A stretch of 64,000 bases of DNA from DATBJG01 sp963790545 (lineage in GTDB: Bacteria; Acidobacteriota; Vicinamibacteria; Vicinamibacterales; JAMQPK01), in the NCBI GenBank assembly GCA_963790545.1, contig CAWBPA010000020.1:124001-188000 (forward strand), read 5' to 3'. A program made the position numbers and the translations under genes. The number at the start of each line of letters is the position of its first letter. The first letter of the stretch is position 1. Under the pieces are notes generated by a model. It had not been told where the DNA came from. It saw only the letters and a list, made by a program, of their open reading frames with translations, and did not search any database. Below, one piece after another: positions 63,114 through 64,000 of this stretch.

Positions 63114-64000
63114 ATGGACCCCGTGGGTAGACAACATCGGGCTTTGGGGCGCCTGAAACGTCTCGTCGCAGGTTTGTGTGCCGCGCTTCTCGCCACGCTG
63201 GGGGCATCTCTGGCGGGTCAATCCGGTACTGCACGATTCTTCACTGACATGACCGCCGAGTCCGGCCTTGATTTCGTCCATTACAACGGGGCGACCGGCG
63301 AGTTGCTCCTTCCCGAAGTGACCGGTTCGGGTGGAGCGCTTTTCGACTACGACAACGATGGGGACCTCGATCTTTTTGCGGTGCAGGGCGCCGTGCTCAA
63401 GCCCGGCGCGCGCCCCGGCTCCGTGCCCTGGACGGCTGCGTCGCCACCCCGTAGTCGGCTCTTTCGTAACGATCTTGCCCCGGCCAGGGGCCCCGCGCGT
63501 CCACACTTTACCGACGTGACCGACAAAAGCGGGATCACTGCGACCGGGTACGGCATGGGCGCGGCAACCGGTGACATCGACAACGACGGCTGGATCGATC
63601 TGCTGGTCACGAACCTCGGCTCGAGCCAGCTGTTCCGGAACAACGGCAACGGCTCGTTCAGCGACGTGACCGTTAAGGCAGGCCTCGAACAAGTACGAGA
63701 TCCGCGCAATCCGCGTCCTGTCGATAATTTGCGTGATCCGCGGGATCCTCGTCCCGTGGATCCAGCAGATCCGCGCGATCCGCGTCCCGTTGATAATTTA
63801 GGTGATCGGCGCGATCCGCGTCCCGTGAATCCGGGAGATCCGCGTGATCCGCGTCCCGTGAATCTTGGAGATCCGCGTCCCTGGCCCACGAGCGCCACCT
63901 TCTTCGACTACGACCGCGATGGATGGCTGGACCTGTTCGTCGCCCATTACGTCCGCTTCGGGACTGAGATGAAGCGCGAGTGCTTCTCCAGAACCAGCGC
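63114..64000 (+). CDS. FG-GAP/VCBS-repeat (ASPIC/CRTAC1-like) secreted protein, C-terminus outside window
   Basis: The start ATG 63114 is followed by a basic N-terminus, a hydrophobic signal segment (LVAGLCAALLATLGASLAG) and FG-GAP type calcium-binding blades: FFTDMTAESGLDFVHYNG, ALFDYDNDGDLDLF, AATGDIDNDGWIDLLVTN, ATFFDYDRDGWLDLF. Asp-rich DxDxDGxxD loops suggest calcium binding and a beta-propeller. Residues of about 195-257 are a low-complexity RDPRDPRPVD insert encoded by a tandem repeat, and the frame stays open through it. The window ends inside the gene. Homologous proteins occur in large numbers in Acidobacteriota; function unknown. Confidence 0.85.
   Translation, partial: MDPVGRQHRALGRLKRLVAGLCAALLATLGASLAGQSGTARFFTDMTAESGLDFVHYNGATGELLLPEVTGSGGALFDYDNDGDLDLFAVQGAVLKPGARPGSVPWTAASPPRSRLFRNDLAPARGPARPHFTDVTDKSGITATGYGMGAATGDIDNDGWIDLLVTNLGSSQLFRNNGNGSFSDVTVKAGLEQVRDPRNPRPVDNLRDPRDPRPVDPADPRDPRPVDNLGDRRDPRPVNPGDPRDPRPVNLGDPRPWPTSATFFDYDRDGWLDLFVAHYVRFGTEMKRECFSRTS
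63691..63885 (+). repeat. In-frame gatccgcg tandem repeat within the FG-GAP gene
   Basis: Five to six units of about 33-36 bases (gatccgcgcgatccgcgtcccgt type) encode DPRDPRPVDNL-like peptides. The reverse complement of the same word lies at 62940-62995, and related words near 39350 and 2253. Confidence 0.85.

Overview
The window is GC-rich, densely coded, mostly minus-strand chromosomal DNA. No 16S rRNA or other taxonomic marker is present, but the gene mix points to an Acidobacteriota genome, probably of the Vicinamibacteria type (inference). That mix includes a TonB receptor with a carboxypeptidase-like N-terminal domain, secreted subtilases with DNIVWGS repeats, a BMC operon with a class II aldolase, an FG-GAP/ASPIC-type protein, and an intergenic space full of word-like palindromic repeats. 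About 24 single-base frame breaks occur in 15 genes, many in homopolymers and in housekeeping genes. I read most of them as sequence errors of a draft assembly, not as true pseudogenes.

Layout. 0-2.3 kb: Zn/Cd-type P-ATPase (cut by the left edge) with its SmtB-like repressor and operator, then a peroxiredoxin. 2.3-4.8 kb: penicillin-acylase-type Ntn hydrolase. 4.9-9.6 kb (plus strand): a four-gene ABC-2 transporter / Gldg / DUF4340 operon, followed by a PBP4-type DD-peptidase. 11.2-14.2 kb: queC-queE, a DUF72 protein and endonuclease III. 14.2-18.6 kb: an operon read leftwards of TPR protein, YHS-like protein, class II aldolase, BMC-H, three BMC-P, a Cys-rich CNHCGYC protein and a D-2-hydroxyacid dehydrogenase; it looks like a PVM-like or acidobacterial microcompartment without its usual aldehyde dehydrogenase and PduL. 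18.7-28.3 kb: a housekeeping block (pdxJ, glmM, cdaR, cdaA, folP, ftsH, tilS, a CAU tRNA, queA), including c-di-AMP synthesis.

28.3-34.5 kb is the most unusual part. A two-gene module (secreted S8 protease with a tandem DNIVWGS tail plus a RimJ-like GNAT acetyltransferase) is present twice in tandem. The left copy is intact. The right copy carries seven frame breaks and one in-frame stop. 35-39.3 kb: fabH, ruvB, ruvA, an 81-bp tandem repeat array derived in part from the end of ruvC, ruvC and yebC. 39.5-45.5 kb: two methyltransferases, a membrane protein, a GT39-type glycosyltransferase, a SpoU RNA methyltransferase and an Fpg/Nei glycosylase.

45.6-51.8 kb (plus strand): a ROK sugar kinase, then fdsG-fdsB-fdsA-fdsD for a soluble NAD-dependent formate dehydrogenase of the Cys, not Sec, type. 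51.9-56.4 kb: ATP-dependent DNA ligase, sensor kinase and response regulator, and a PIN/Phd toxin-antitoxin pair. 56.7-59.7 kb: TonB-dependent receptor with a near-consensus promoter. 60-64 kb: MetE-like protein, a broken unrecognised gene, and the start of an FG-GAP protein whose coding region contains an in-frame array of a repeat that also lies in nearby intergenic DNA.

Intergenic DNA carries three recurring repeat classes: (1) arrays of short degenerate words, often with complementary left and right arms, in a few recurring dialects; (2) hairpins with a short A/T-rich loop and an adjoining GTAGCG-like flank; (3) TGGGGTC/GACCCCA palindromes next to start or stop codons. Some of these reach into coding sequence and form C-terminal tails.
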